Assembly (NCBI GenBank): GCA_022800755.1
Contig: JAAWQX010000030.1
Span: forward strand, 1-64,000
DNA length: 64,000 nt
Direction of reading: 5' to 3'
From: Oscillospiraceae bacterium
Lineage (GTDB): Bacteria > Bacillota > Clostridia > Oscillospirales > Oscillospiraceae
Below, in pieces: positions 8,501 to 16,248 of the stretch. The notes under the pieces were generated by a model. It saw nothing but the letters and a program-made list of their open reading frames with translations. It was not told the origin of the DNA and searched no databases. The translations under genes and the position numbers were made by a program. The stretch's first letter is position 1, and each line of letters opens with the position of its first letter.

Positions 8501-8897
8501 CCTTTGTATGTGGGGGATGAACAAACAGGGGCAATTAGGAGACTCGACGAAAGAATACCGTTCTGAACCCGTAAAAGTAATGGACGGTGCTGTCTCCGTT
8601 AGTTGCGGTTCTAACTTTACTGCTGCCGTCAAAACTGATGGCAGTCTATGGACATGGGGCAGAAATTACTGTGGACATAGCGGAGGAGTTTTAGTGCCTA
8701 CACAAATTACAACTATAGAAAATGTGGCAACAGTAAACTGCAGCACAAACAATTCCATAGCTGTATTAAATGATGGCAGCGTATATGACTGGGGTGTAGC
8801 ATTCAATATGCAAGATTGGCAAATCTCAGCACCGATTATATCTCTTACGCCTGAGAAAATACCAGACATTATCGCAAAAGTCCCCGATAACAACTAA
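5583..8897 (+). CDS. Secreted SLH-domain protein with RCC1-type repeats (1104 aa)
   Basis: A signal peptide (about residues 1-27, MRKIKQIISLLLTVALLMGI...SFA) precedes three S-layer homology domains (about 30-75, 88-140, 150-205), which by family anchor proteins to pyruvylated cell-wall polymers. A Pro/Thr linker follows, then a 400-residue middle of unknown fold and a carboxypeptidase-regulatory-like beta domain (TITDQGGKPIPGASLTISGG, about 655-720). A PPVENPPE linker precedes at least five RCC1/BNR-like propeller repeats (pattern VSCG..F.AAIK.DG.LW.WG...GQLG). It is a cell-surface adhesin or interaction protein carried as cargo of the mobile element. Codon use is more AT-rich than the flanking chromosome. 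A terminator follows. Confidence 0.85.
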   Translation: MRKIKQIISLLLTVALLMGILPSMSFATDTPFEDISENAWYYDAVSYVYENGIMSGTAQNRFDPDAEVTRAQLCQILYNMEDKPENGSNTFSDVSSKDWFYSAVNWAAANGIVSGVGDSKFAPHTPITREQAMTILYNYASYKGYDITSTASLDAFSDAAKISSWANIAVQWAVACAHLSGVSQTELMPAGTATRGQIAAIIMRFSEKNTPEIKPTAGTTTPGISVPSNPPSDDKGSLDDALLKEFKEKDIDDFPGYEILNFDDSQETNFAVLQEGTVVTSTIGITNQLVSRDDENGVFVIERISDDIANLKPGDVLYFTYGNTTNDYILLKVGEISFDSDTATVTADSDTEISDYYDYVDIDMDIQIPGDSDAEEVQLLSINNKNGDYGNVENPEGKLPITLIDEDNLTVTDLAIVRVTIFYEGKRTSKNDIKVDEINLIRMKLTQKLSVEVSGKYSFLSDKEKTKPVNLGYGFEVSFSVTPIFEIDTDISASFTVVYEDGFYIDYIKNHGRGERGEYGQNAYIEDENISSSNKFKCSIGAQATVSLKWTILSIASLNARGTLDLTATGKSDIVAAKRHDCYTCISIRTDFAYSVWVDLITINYKKGFKDTFDLLRGTVPLGKYYISRLSANSKLEFEKGDCPHYSYQTAITITDQGGKPIPGASLTISGGSIGSVTAATDKYGQYKNYFPNGTYKIYVSHSDCKGASYSFTVSGGSVDKTYKLVKNNDKDDPEEEKPPVENPPEFTGITGSQADIMYVISENGTSYTLCSQAYIIDENNVLWACEHNATNDTNEIENREKHYKLTEMMTDVSAVSCGANFVAAIKSDGTLWTWGANDYGQLGNGSYTDSDTPIKVLENVTSVSCGKNTAAAITSDGALWAWGQGVPTSYGDDFVEFKSNIPKKVAENIIAVSCHTVVAAINSEHELLIWGNISDGGVSAANYDQKPKKVMDDVVFVDVGSSHIGAIKTDGSLCMWGMNKQGQLGDSTKEYRSEPVKVMDGAVSVSCGSNFTAAVKTDGSLWTWGRNYCGHSGGVLVPTQITTIENVATVNCSTNNSIAVLNDGSVYDWGVAFNMQDWQISAPIISLTPEKIPDIIAKVPDNN

Positions 8898-8910
8898 CGC
8901 ATTATAATCG

Positions 8911-8944
8911 AACCCGCAGGGGGAATCCTCCTGCGGGTTTCTTT
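8911..8944 (+). terminator. Terminator of the SLH/RCC1 gene
   Basis: AACCCGCAGG and CCTGCGGGTT arms are followed by TTCTTTT, 14 bases past the stop codon. Confidence 0.85.
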
Positions 8945-9147
8945 TGAAATGCACTTATCAAATTATCAGGAAAACAAGGAATAGTCCTGCGTAGCATTGA
9001 ATGATAATTTCCCCTTATTTTTCCCCTTAAGTGCTTAGTAAAAGTTGTTTTTCGTTCGGTTTAGCTGGCACGGAAAAATCCCCGGAGGCCTTGAAACATG
9101 GGGCTTCCCGGTGCTGTCTGAGACAAGCTGGCAAATCTCTCCTGCAC

Positions 9148-9170
9148 TTCAAGTCCCGCCTCGCGCACCA
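9148..9170 (+). other. tRNA-Leu 3' fragment, probable attachment site (att) of the left element
   Basis: TTCAAGT, CCCGC, CTCGCGC and ACCA appear in order: a T-loop, the 3' strand of a T-stem, a 7-nt acceptor strand, then discriminator A and CCA. The acceptor strand suits a GCGCGAG 5' end, common in clostridial tRNA-Leu. The bases upstream (TGCAC) do not pair with CCCGC and no 5' half exists here, so this is a leftover 3' end as produced by integration. No intact copy is visible in the window. In the 376-base gap between genes (8898-9273) this fragment and three terminators are the only structures seen. Confidence 0.65.
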
Positions 9171-9175
9171 TCGAG

Positions 9176-9209
9176 ACCCCTTGAAACGCAAGCGTTTCAA
9201 GGGGGTTTT
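9176..9209 (+). terminator. Terminator directly after the tRNA fragment
   Basis: CCCCTTGAAACGC and GCGTTTCAAGGGGG form a hairpin followed by TTTT, 5 bases after the CCA. It is probably the original terminator of the chromosomal tRNA-Leu gene. Confidence 0.8.
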
Positions 9210-9229
9210 GCTGTTTGGGGAACTTTAAT

Positions 9230-9268
9230 AACCCCGCCTTGCGGCTGCGACCGTGTGGCGGGGGTTTT
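9230..9268. terminator. Terminator serving the minus-strand glycosyltransferase gene
   Basis: ACCCCGCC and GGCGGGGGT arms enclose an 18-base loop with a T-run on the plus side and AT-rich DNA on the minus side. It lies just past the stop of the glycosyltransferase. Confidence 0.6.
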
Positions 9269-9273
9269 GGGGT

Positions 9274-10314
9274 CTATATGCTGGCCAGCTTCTTTTGTAC
9301 AAAATAGTTCACTATGTACAACAGCACGTCTACCAGTAATTTTACGCTATATGCCGGCAATCCCAACCAATCTACCAATATGTACAACGCCGCACTGCTC
9401 ACTGTAAGGACGGCGGCAGCCAACAACGTGTAGCTCAGCAGATTATACTTCTTTCCGCTTCCTTTGAATACGTAAAACTTGTTCAGCGTGAAATTGAACA
9501 CCGCGCTGATTAGGCGCGCCGCAACTTGGGACGGGACCGCTTGTTCCAGCACACGGTAATACAACAGGCTGAATACTGAATAATCCACCACATACGACAG
9601 AACGGACGACAGCAGGTACTTGAAAAAGCTGCCGAACAGCACCGAATAAATCTTCATTCCGTCCCGGATGGGGCGGAAATGGGATGACGCGTTGCCGTCA
9701 ATATAAATCGTCTCAATGGGCACCTCTGTCACGCCCGCCGGGAACAGCGTGCGCGAGTGCATCAGCATCTCCATTTCATACTCATACCGCTCGCCCGGCA
9801 GCGTCAGAAGTCCCGGAACCGTATAGGAATCCAGCGGAATCCCCCGCAGTCCGGTCTGCGTGTCTTGTAAATTTACGCCATGGAGCACACGGAATAGGAC
9901 CCGGGTAATGCTGTTGCCCGTTTTTGACCGGGGCAGCATCTGCGCGACATCCCGCGCACCCAGAATCAGTTGTCCCGGATGGGTCTCCAGTTCCCCGCCG
10001 ATCCGCAGGATATCCGCCACTGTATGCTGACCGTCCGCATCCGCCGTGACCGCGCCGTCAAAGCCCGCTTTCCACATGTATTCCAACCCTGTTTTCAGCG
10101 CCCGGCCTTTGCCATGGTTCGTTTCGTGTGCCAGAACTACGGTGCCCAGCACTCGCAGAGTCTCAAAATATTCCGCCCCCGTTGTGCTGCCGTCATCTAC
10201 CACGACCACCGGCACACCGGCCGCCGTAAGCGCCCGCACAAGCGTAACAAGGCTTTCCTCCGGCTCGTAAGCCGGGATTAATACGCCATACCGCATATTC
10301 TCCCACGCTTTCAT
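9274..10314 (-). CDS. Family 2 glycosyltransferase fused to a GtrA-like membrane domain
   Basis: The N-terminal GT-A domain (about residues 5-220) shows YGVLIPAYEPEESL, a VVDDGS nucleotide-sugar motif and TADADGQH (DxD-type metal site). The C-terminal 120 residues carry four hydrophobic segments with the GtrA/DPMS-like pattern (SYVVDYSVFSLLYYRVL, NFTLNKFYVF). Such proteins load a sugar onto a polyprenyl phosphate and help present it across the membrane for wall or teichoic-acid glycosylation. The ATG at 10314 (MKAWEN) has an AAGGAC site and is preferred over one 14 codons upstream. The gene is the first clearly chromosomal gene after the element boundary. Confidence 0.85.
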   Translation of the reverse strand: MKAWENMRYGVLIPAYEPEESLVTLVRALTAAGVPVVVVDDGSTTGAEYFETLRVLGTVVLAHETNHGKGRALKTGLEYMWKAGFDGAVTADADGQHTVADILRIGGELETHPGQLILGARDVAQMLPRSKTGNSITRVLFRVLHGVNLQDTQTGLRGIPLDSYTVPGLLTLPGERYEYEMEMLMHSRTLFPAGVTEVPIETIYIDGNASSHFRPIRDGMKIYSVLFGSFFKYLLSSVLSYVVDYSVFSLLYYRVLEQAVPSQVAARLISAVFNFTLNKFYVFKGSGKKYNLLSYTLLAAAVLTVSSAALYILVDWLGLPAYSVKLLVDVLLYIVNYFVQKKLASI

Positions 10315-10401
10315 CGCAACTGTCCTTATCCGTCTGCGGCCATTATACCACCGCACCGCGCCAACGGCAAGACCAGCGGCCTATATTTTCAAGCCTTCCC
10401 T

Positions 10402-11274
10402 CTATGATTTGCACTCGTTCATGATTTCTTCCGCAAGCCCGTTCAATTCCTGCTTCGGGTGCAGGCAGAACTGTCCCGCCGCCACCGGCGTACCCGTTCC
10501 GTCCTCGGCTGTCACCAGATAATAGAGGATGGTATGTCCTGCCCGGACGCTTTGCACCGTGACCCGCACAGGGCCGACCTCTGCCGGGCGGAAGTATTTC
10601 ATAGCGCTGGACACCGTCACCGCCAGACTTCCCCGCAAGCTGGACGCAACACCCACTCCCGTGTCGCAGCAGGTATACACCAGGCCGCAGTGGGCCGCGC
10701 CGCGGTCGTCGCTGGTTTTCGGCAAAATATCCGCACCTACGGTGGTAATGTCCAAACCGCAATCCAGAATATAGATCTGCGTCATATCGCAAAACGGCCC
10801 GGGAGACTGCATGGGAAAACGCAGTCCCGTAATCGGGTTGGGCAGGACGTCCTCCGAGGCAGGGAAAATGGTGCGGGGGAAATTCCTGTTCACAGTCTTT
10901 TCCGTTTCCCGTGGCTGGAGCATCACCAGTTGGGAAAAGCAAAGCCGGCCGTTTCCATCCCGTACCGAGACTTCGTAAGTACAGTGCCCTTTATCCGCAA
11001 ACAGTAAACGGCTTTCACATTCCGCCGGGCCAAGGCCAAGAGGCGCCAAATACTGGCTGGACACTGCGGAAACCTCCATTTCCCGGTCCCGGCACACCGC
11101 CGCCGACCACTGGGCCGTCACGCAGCCCAAGGTATAAGCAACGCCTCCATGCGCGATTTTGTAAGGGTTCAGATGCTTTTCTGAAATTACGGCAGTGGTA
11201 ATGATACCTGTATCCGTTTGCCGGGAAAACGCTATCCCAAGCTGTGCCGCAAAGGGATCGGTCCTGTACTCCAT
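10402..11274 (-). CDS. Double-hotdog thioesterase-like protein (PaaI family, 290 aa)
   Basis: Two tandem hotdog domains are visible. The first has HLNPYKIAHGGVAYTLGCVTAQWSA (about residues 35-60). The second has DDRGAAHCGLVYTCCDTGVGVASS (about 180-205). Both match the PaaI acyl-CoA thioesterase signature with a His-Gly-Gly/His-Cys-Gly turn before the long helix. By family such proteins hydrolyse hydroxylated or aromatic acyl-CoAs. The start at 11274 has AAGGAGA 7 bases upstream. It stands alone between the glycosyltransferase and a divergent SLH gene. It could release free acid from the CoA intermediates implied by the CoA-transferase nearby, but that link is inference. Confidence 0.75.
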   Translation of the reverse strand: MEYRTDPFAAQLGIAFSRQTDTGIITTAVISEKHLNPYKIAHGGVAYTLGCVTAQWSAAVCRDREMEVSAVSSQYLAPLGLGPAECESRLLFADKGHCTYEVSVRDGNGRLCFSQLVMLQPRETEKTVNRNFPRTIFPASEDVLPNPITGLRFPMQSPGPFCDMTQIYILDCGLDITTVGADILPKTSDDRGAAHCGLVYTCCDTGVGVASSLRGSLAVTVSSAMKYFRPAEVGPVRVTVQSVRAGHTILYYLVTAEDGTGTPVAAGQFCLHPKQELNGLAEEIMNECKS

Positions 11275-11394
11275 GCCCCTGTCTCCTTTTCTTGATCTGA
11301 TTGCACTATTATAATTCACCGGCGCGATTTCAGCAACAGGAATTTGCAATTATTAAATTTCCTTTCCCTTTCCAAAAACATTTTCTCTTAAGTA

Positions 11395-11430
11395 TTGACT
11401 TGCCCATGGGTGAATATGGTAGAATACCAT
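11395..11430 (+). promoter_or_regulatory. Promoter/operator candidate of the InlB-repeat SLH gene
   Basis: TTGACT (11395-11400) and TAGAAT (11420-11425) are 19 bases apart. The -10 lies in a dyad ATGGTA-GAA-TACCAT (11416-11430) that could bind a regulator. Confidence 0.45.
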
Positions 11431-11476
11431 TATAATGTGTAGAAAAGAATTCTGAAAAACAAGGGAGGAAATTGTG

Positions 11477-13999
11477 ATGACAAAACGAATTTTAGGGATC
11501 CTGCTGACGCTTTGTCTGGTGCTGACGCTGATACCCACGGCCATATCCGCGGCAGCGCCCGCCGCCCAGGCCCGGTATCAGAGCGCGGCGGACGGGCAAT
11601 GGCAGGAAGGAACCTTAAATGAGGCGCTCAGCGGCGTATATGACGGCGGACGTGTCGAGGTGCTGCATGATATTGATATGGACACAGGACTGACAGTCAC
11701 AAAGCGCGTAACAATCGCCAGTGCCGATCCGGAAAATCCATGCAGCATTTTTTATGCCGCGCAGACTGATTTCCTGTTGACCGTCCGCGCTGATACTGTG
11801 CTGGAAAACATCATTCTGGACGGTAGGTGGGGAGAAGACCGCAATGGTCCTACTGCGCAAAATGAATTGGTAATCATCCAAAACGGCGCTCAACTGGTCC
11901 TGAACGCAGGCGCAGTACTCCAGAACAATGACAATGCCAGTACCAGCAAAAGCGCGGGAGGTTTGCGCATCACTTCAGGCTGTAGGGCAATCATGCAGGC
12001 AAATTCTGTGATTCGGAACTGCCGGGGTTATGCCGGAGGCGGCGTTTCGGTAGCTTCCGAGGACGCATCGCTTGTGCTGAACGGCGGTTGCATTGAAGAC
12101 TGCGAGGCAGTTTTGGGCGGCGGAATTATAATAGAGGCAAGCAGGCGTGGCGGCACGGTATATCTTTATGATGGCAGTACCATTCGGAACAACCGGGCAG
12201 TCAAGGACCTCGGACGGCCTATGTACTCTTCTTCCAGTCCGAAGGGCTGCGGTGGCGGGATTCACGTAGAAAGAGGCGCAGTCTATATGGTAGGCGCAGC
12301 GGATGGCTGCGCTGTAACCGGAAACTCTGCCGAAAGCTGCGGCGGAGGGATTTATCTGAATGGCATGAATACGGTCGGCGGGGCATTGCTCCAGCTCGCT
12401 CGCGGCTGCGTCAGCGGGAATCATGCCGTGTTATACGGCGGCGGCATTGCGGGTTCTCCCTATGCCAATATCCTGCTGGGTAATGAGCCACAGGTCACTG
12501 AGAATACTAATGGCAATGACGATCACATTTTCTACAATATCTATCTGGACGGTATGGAGGATTATCGCGGCGCACCGCCCACACGTCCCACGATCATCGG
12601 GGCCGCGCTGGGGAAACACGCATCCATCGGCATTTCCCGATGGCTCCGGCCCGACGCCGACCACCCATACCGCATCGTGGCCGTGCCAAGTGCTACATAC
12701 ACCATCACCGACAGCGACCTGGAGAAGTTTTTCAGCGACGATCCGGTCTATGTCCCCCTGCTCCACGAGGGGAATATCGTCCTTGCCACCGCTGATGTGA
12801 TTTTTGACAATCAGGGCCACGGTACCACGCCTCAGAGCCAGCGCGTAACGGGGGAACACAAAATAGTTTGCCCCACGGCTCCGGAAGAACCGGGATACAC
12901 ATTTGGCGGGTGGTTCCGGGAAGCGACGTGTGAAACCGCATGGAGCTTTGAAAACGACACCATTCTGGAGACACAGACTGTGCCTTTGACGCTGTACGCA
13001 AAATGGGAATTGATTCACTATCCCATTATCTATGAACTGGACGGAGGGGAAAACGCCCCGGGCAATCCGGCCAGCTATACTATTGAAAATGACCGCATTA
13101 CTCTACAAGCCCCCACCCGGAAGGGATATATTTTCCAGGGATGGCTTCCTGCGGGAGAAGATGTCCTTGACATGGCCCCGTCCATCCCCCATGGCTCCAC
13201 GGGAGAGAAAACCTTCACCGCCCAATGGAAAAAGGAAACCAGTTCTTCGGTTCCGATCATCCCCGTTCAACCGGAGAACCCTAAACATTCGGGAACAACG
13301 GCATTTCCGCTGGAAATGAAAGACCATTTCGCCTACATCGCCGGCTACCCCGACGGAACTGTGCGCCCGCAGGCTTATATGACCCGCGCTGAGGTGGCAG
13401 CCGTTTTCTTCCGACTGATGACTGAAGAATTCCGTCAAGCGAACTGGGCAGCGGAGAGCTATTTCCCAGATGTGTATACAGGTAGTTGGTATTGCTCCGC
13501 TGTGGTGACCGGCGCACAGGCAGGTTTGCTACACGGCTGCTCTGACGGCAGTTTTCACGGGGAGCGCAGCATTACAAGAGCCGAATTCGCCGCCATAGCC
13601 GCCCGCTTTGACAGTACGGAATATCAAGGACCGGACCTCTTCTCCGATATTCCCGGTCATTGGGCTGCTGCGGAGATCAATCGAGCCGCACAAAAGGGCT
13701 GGATTCACGGGTATCCCGACGGAACTTTCCGACCGGATACGCCGATCACAAGAGCAGAAGTCATGGTTTTGATCAATCGGATGCTTCATCGTATACCGCC
13801 GCTGGACGGTGGAATGACACTGAGTGTGCTTCCATGGAAGGATAATCCAAAGGATGCCTGGTATTACTTGGATGTCCAGGAAGCCACCAACAGCCATACT
13901 TACGAAAGGGACAGCGGGCAATCTCCCGAAATCTGGGTAAGTCTGATACAAGACCGAGACTGGACTGCATTGGAGTATAAATTGCGGAATAGAAATTGA
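11477..13999 (+). CDS. Secreted surface protein with beta-helix, InlB B-repeats and C-terminal SLH domains (840 aa)
   Basis: A signal peptide (MTKRILGILLTLCLVLTLIPTAISA) is followed by a right-handed beta-helix-like region (about 40-330) rich in NGG, GGG and N-N-x-A patterns, as in polymorphic autotransporter-like or pectate-lyase folds. Two Listeria-Bacteroides (InlB B) repeats follow (YTFGGWF...LYAKW; YIFQGWL...FTAQWK, about 450-580). Three SLH domains close the protein (about 615-770, with YPDGTVRP, CSDGSFHG and YPDGTFRPDTPITRAE). It is a wall-anchored adhesin or polysaccharide-binding protein. A GTG lies one codon upstream of the chosen ATG, and the GGGAGG site suits the ATG better. A terminator follows. 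Confidence 0.85.
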   Translation: MTKRILGILLTLCLVLTLIPTAISAAAPAAQARYQSAADGQWQEGTLNEALSGVYDGGRVEVLHDIDMDTGLTVTKRVTIASADPENPCSIFYAAQTDFLLTVRADTVLENIILDGRWGEDRNGPTAQNELVIIQNGAQLVLNAGAVLQNNDNASTSKSAGGLRITSGCRAIMQANSVIRNCRGYAGGGVSVASEDASLVLNGGCIEDCEAVLGGGIIIEASRRGGTVYLYDGSTIRNNRAVKDLGRPMYSSSSPKGCGGGIHVERGAVYMVGAADGCAVTGNSAESCGGGIYLNGMNTVGGALLQLARGCVSGNHAVLYGGGIAGSPYANILLGNEPQVTENTNGNDDHIFYNIYLDGMEDYRGAPPTRPTIIGAALGKHASIGISRWLRPDADHPYRIVAVPSATYTITDSDLEKFFSDDPVYVPLLHEGNIVLATADVIFDNQGHGTTPQSQRVTGEHKIVCPTAPEEPGYTFGGWFREATCETAWSFENDTILETQTVPLTLYAKWELIHYPIIYELDGGENAPGNPASYTIENDRITLQAPTRKGYIFQGWLPAGEDVLDMAPSIPHGSTGEKTFTAQWKKETSSSVPIIPVQPENPKHSGTTAFPLEMKDHFAYIAGYPDGTVRPQAYMTRAEVAAVFFRLMTEEFRQANWAAESYFPDVYTGSWYCSAVVTGAQAGLLHGCSDGSFHGERSITRAEFAAIAARFDSTEYQGPDLFSDIPGHWAAAEINRAAQKGWIHGYPDGTFRPDTPITRAEVMVLINRMLHRIPPLDGGMTLSVLPWKDNPKDAWYYLDVQEATNSHTYERDSGQSPEIWVSLIQDRDWTALEYKLRNRN

Positions 14000-14007
14000 A
14001 GCCCCAT

Positions 14008-14039
14008 AAAAAGTCCGGACAAAATGTCCGGACCTTTTA
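14008..14039 (+). terminator. Terminator of the InlB-repeat SLH gene
   Basis: AAAAGTCCGGACA and TGTCCGGAC arms are followed by CTTTTATTT. Confidence 0.85.
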
Positions 14040-14142
14040 TTTCCTCTGCTGCATGGATTTAGGCTATCGCAGCAAATGATAATTATTTGAGGAAAATGAA
14101 AAAACGCTGTGCCGAAAAAATAAGGAACATTCCTGTTTCATC

Positions 14143-14175
14143 AAAAAGCCATCGCCCAGAGGACGATGGCTTTTT
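14143..14175. terminator. Bidirectional terminator, end of the minus-strand catabolic operon
   Basis: AAAAAGCCATCG and CGATGGCTTTTT arms flank CCCAGAGGA. It sits 60 bases past the SDR stop on the minus strand. Confidence 0.85.
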
Positions 14176-14234
14176 GATTTGAGCGGCGCCCGCTCGGATT
14201 TAGGAAGTATTACTTTGCAATGAGTAAGCAAAAA

Positions 14235-14984
14235 TCAGGTAGCGTAACCGTCTACGGACAAACATGCTCCGTTGACATAGCTGGACAGGTCAGATGCTAA
14301 GAACATAATCGCATTGCCCACTTCCTCCGGCTCGCCCATGCGGTGCAAAGCGATCCCGTCGTTCACAGCCTTCATGGCAACATCATTTATACCCGCGGTC
14401 ATATCTGTCTTGATAGAGCCTGGCGCAACGCAATTGACACGAATGTTGAAAAATCCCAACTCACGGCCAAGGGACTTCGTCAGTGCAATCACGCCGCCCT
14501 TTGATGCGCCATAGCCAGCCCCCATACCGGAGCCGTACAGTCCGGTCATGGACGCCGTATTGACAATAGCGCCAAACTTCTGATTGCGCATGATGAGACC
14601 GGCCGCGCGGTCCAGGTAGAACGCGCCGATCAGGTTGATATTGATCTGCTCCTCAAACTCGGCCGGAGTCATACGCTTGATGCTGGTGCTCTGGGTAATG
14701 CCCGCATTCGCGCAGGCCGCGTCCAGTCTGCCATACTTATCCACAAAGGTCTTAACCGCTGTTTCTACTGCGGTTGCGTCAGTCAGCAGCGGCCAGCAGC
14801 CCTCAATATTCCGGCCGGGGAAATCTGCCCGCAGCTTTGCCAGCGCCGGACCTACCATATCCTCAGACCGACCGCAGATGGCAATGGCTTCCACACCCTC
14901 TTTCAGCATCAGTCGCGTGGTCGCGTTGCCGATGCCTCTGGTACCGCCGGTGATAAACACAACTTTTCCATCCATAATTCCCAT
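14235..14984 (-). CDS. Classical SDR oxidoreductase, BaiA/FabG-like (249 aa)
   Basis: The NAD(P)-binding motif TGGTRGIG (12-19), NAG (93-95), catalytic S145, Y158 and K162 (GYGASKG), and the C-terminal DGYAT all fit a classical short-chain dehydrogenase. The order ALAKL..FPG..., YGRLD and NTASMTG resembles bile-acid 3-alpha-hydroxysteroid dehydrogenase BaiA as well as FabG, so family alone does not give the substrate. It oxidises or reduces a secondary hydroxyl/keto pair. It is last in a minus-strand run Fe-ADH, MFS remnant, CoA-transferase, SDR, 28 bases after the CoA-transferase. The start at 14984 has AAGGAGC. Confidence 0.8.
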   Translation of the reverse strand: MGIMDGKVVFITGGTRGIGNATTRLMLKEGVEAIAICGRSEDMVGPALAKLRADFPGRNIEGCWPLLTDATAVETAVKTFVDKYGRLDAACANAGITQSTSIKRMTPAEFEEQININLIGAFYLDRAAGLIMRNQKFGAIVNTASMTGLYGSGMGAGYGASKGGVIALTKSLGRELGFFNIRVNCVAPGSIKTDMTAGINDVAMKAVNDGIALHRMGEPEEVGNAIMFLASDLSSYVNGACLSVDGYAT

Positions 14985-15012
14985 AAGAAATGCTCCTTCC
15001 GTTCACTGGTTT

Positions 15013-16248
15013 TTATTCGATTCCCAGACGTTTGCACTGACGGTCAGGATCCCAGAAGAATCCATACTCTTTCAGAAATTTACGCTTTGCTGTCTCCGCC
15101 GCGCTCCAGGAGCTGACTTCGCCTTTGGCATACATCTCCTTGATTTCTTCGTCGGTAAAGCCCCACGCGGAGAAGATTTCCTGATTATGCTCGCCCACCA
15201 GCGGCGCAGAAGCAAATATCCTGGAAGGATTCTTCTTGAAGCGGTTGGTCACACCGATGCCCTTCATGCGGCCATACACAGCATCTTCCCACTCCACAAT
15301 GTTCTCGCGGGCCGCATACTGCTCATCCGCCAGGATGTCAGCCGGGCCGTACGCGCGCTGGCAGGGGATGGCGTTTTCAGTGAAGATGCGCTCCACCTCG
15401 TCGATGGTATGCTCGGAGCACCACTTGGTGATAAGAGCCTCTGCCTTTTGACCCATGGGGGTGCTGATGGGGAAGCCCGTGCAATCTTCGGGATAATCCT
15501 CTCTCGGCATACCGATGATGGGATAGCCGCGCTGTACAGGGCCGACACCGGTCATGGTAACATAAATGGAACCGCCGTCCTTGGTGGTATAAAACGCCAT
15601 GCAGCAGGCTACGCCTCTGTTGCCGGCGCGGTCGGGAACCGGTTCACCTGGCCCGGGGAAGCCTGTACTGAACCATTTCGCCGGATACTCGTCCAACATA
15701 CGGTACATGGTATCATACTGTGCAATATCGCAGGAATCGCCTTCGCCGTATTTGACCACATGAAGATGTCCCGCCAAAGCGCAGATGCAGGTATTATATG
15801 CAGTGATATAATCAGACAGATACGGATTCACTTTCAGTGCCGGAGATTCAGGCGATTCACCGTTCATGTACATATATCCGCCCATGGCCTGACCAATCGC
15901 GTCATAAGAGGGCTTATCCCGATAGGGACCGAACTGGCCATAGCCGGAAACATGGACGATGGCCAGCTTGGGATTGTGCCCCCAGCAAACCTCATCTGTT
16001 AAACCGCGCTTGTCATATGCGCCGGGACGGCCGGCTTCGATCCACACATCCGCCCACTCAACGGCCTTGAGGAAAATTTCCTGTCCGCGTTTAGTCGCTG
16101 TGTTAATGGTGATGGCATAGCAGTTGCGGTGATTTTGTGCCCAACTGTATGTACCACGCGTCTGACAGGAAAACTTCGGGGACTCCGCCTGGACGACCTG
16201 CGCACCCATTTCTGCCATCAGGCAAGCACCAAAAGGCCCGGCAAATCT
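15013..16248 (-). pseudogene. Family III CoA-transferase (CaiB/BaiF-like), 5' end lost
   Basis: About 400 residues match class III CoA-transferases: FAGPFGACLMAEMGAQVVQAE near the start, the glycine-rich FGPYRDKPSYDAIGQAMGGYM segment, and the catalytic aspartate in NPYLSDYITAYN (D136 counted from the ATG at 16218). The frame is readable back to 16248 (RFAGPF...), where homology stops abruptly and runs into the MFS remnant. The first ~15-20 residues usual in the family are missing and no ribosome site precedes the internal ATG. CaiB/BaiF enzymes move CoA between carboxylic acids. If translated from 16218 it could still fold partly, but loss of the N-terminal strand argues for an inactive protein. 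An assembly error is possible. Confidence 0.7.

Larger units (their letters stand above)
1..9170. mobile_element. Integrative element of int-xis-rep-ftsK type, left end outside window
   Basis: A compact element read from its gene order: tyrosine integrase (cut by the left edge), excisionase, HUH replication initiator, FtsK-type translocase and two small proteins on the minus strand, then an XRE repressor, SprT-like protein, second XRE repressor and SLH surface protein as cargo. The right boundary is placed at a tRNA-Leu 3' fragment (9148-9170). In tRNA-targeting elements the integrase lies next to the intact tRNA, which here would be left of the window. No relaxase of MOB type or VirB4 is visible, so the transfer route is uncertain. 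It resembles actinomycete AICEs or the replication/transfer head of Tn916-like elements. Confidence 0.75.

Noticed and set aside
9060..9170. A complete tRNA-Leu gene
   Set aside because: Only the T-loop and acceptor 3' strand fit. No GCGCGAG 5' strand, D-arm or anticodon arm precedes it.
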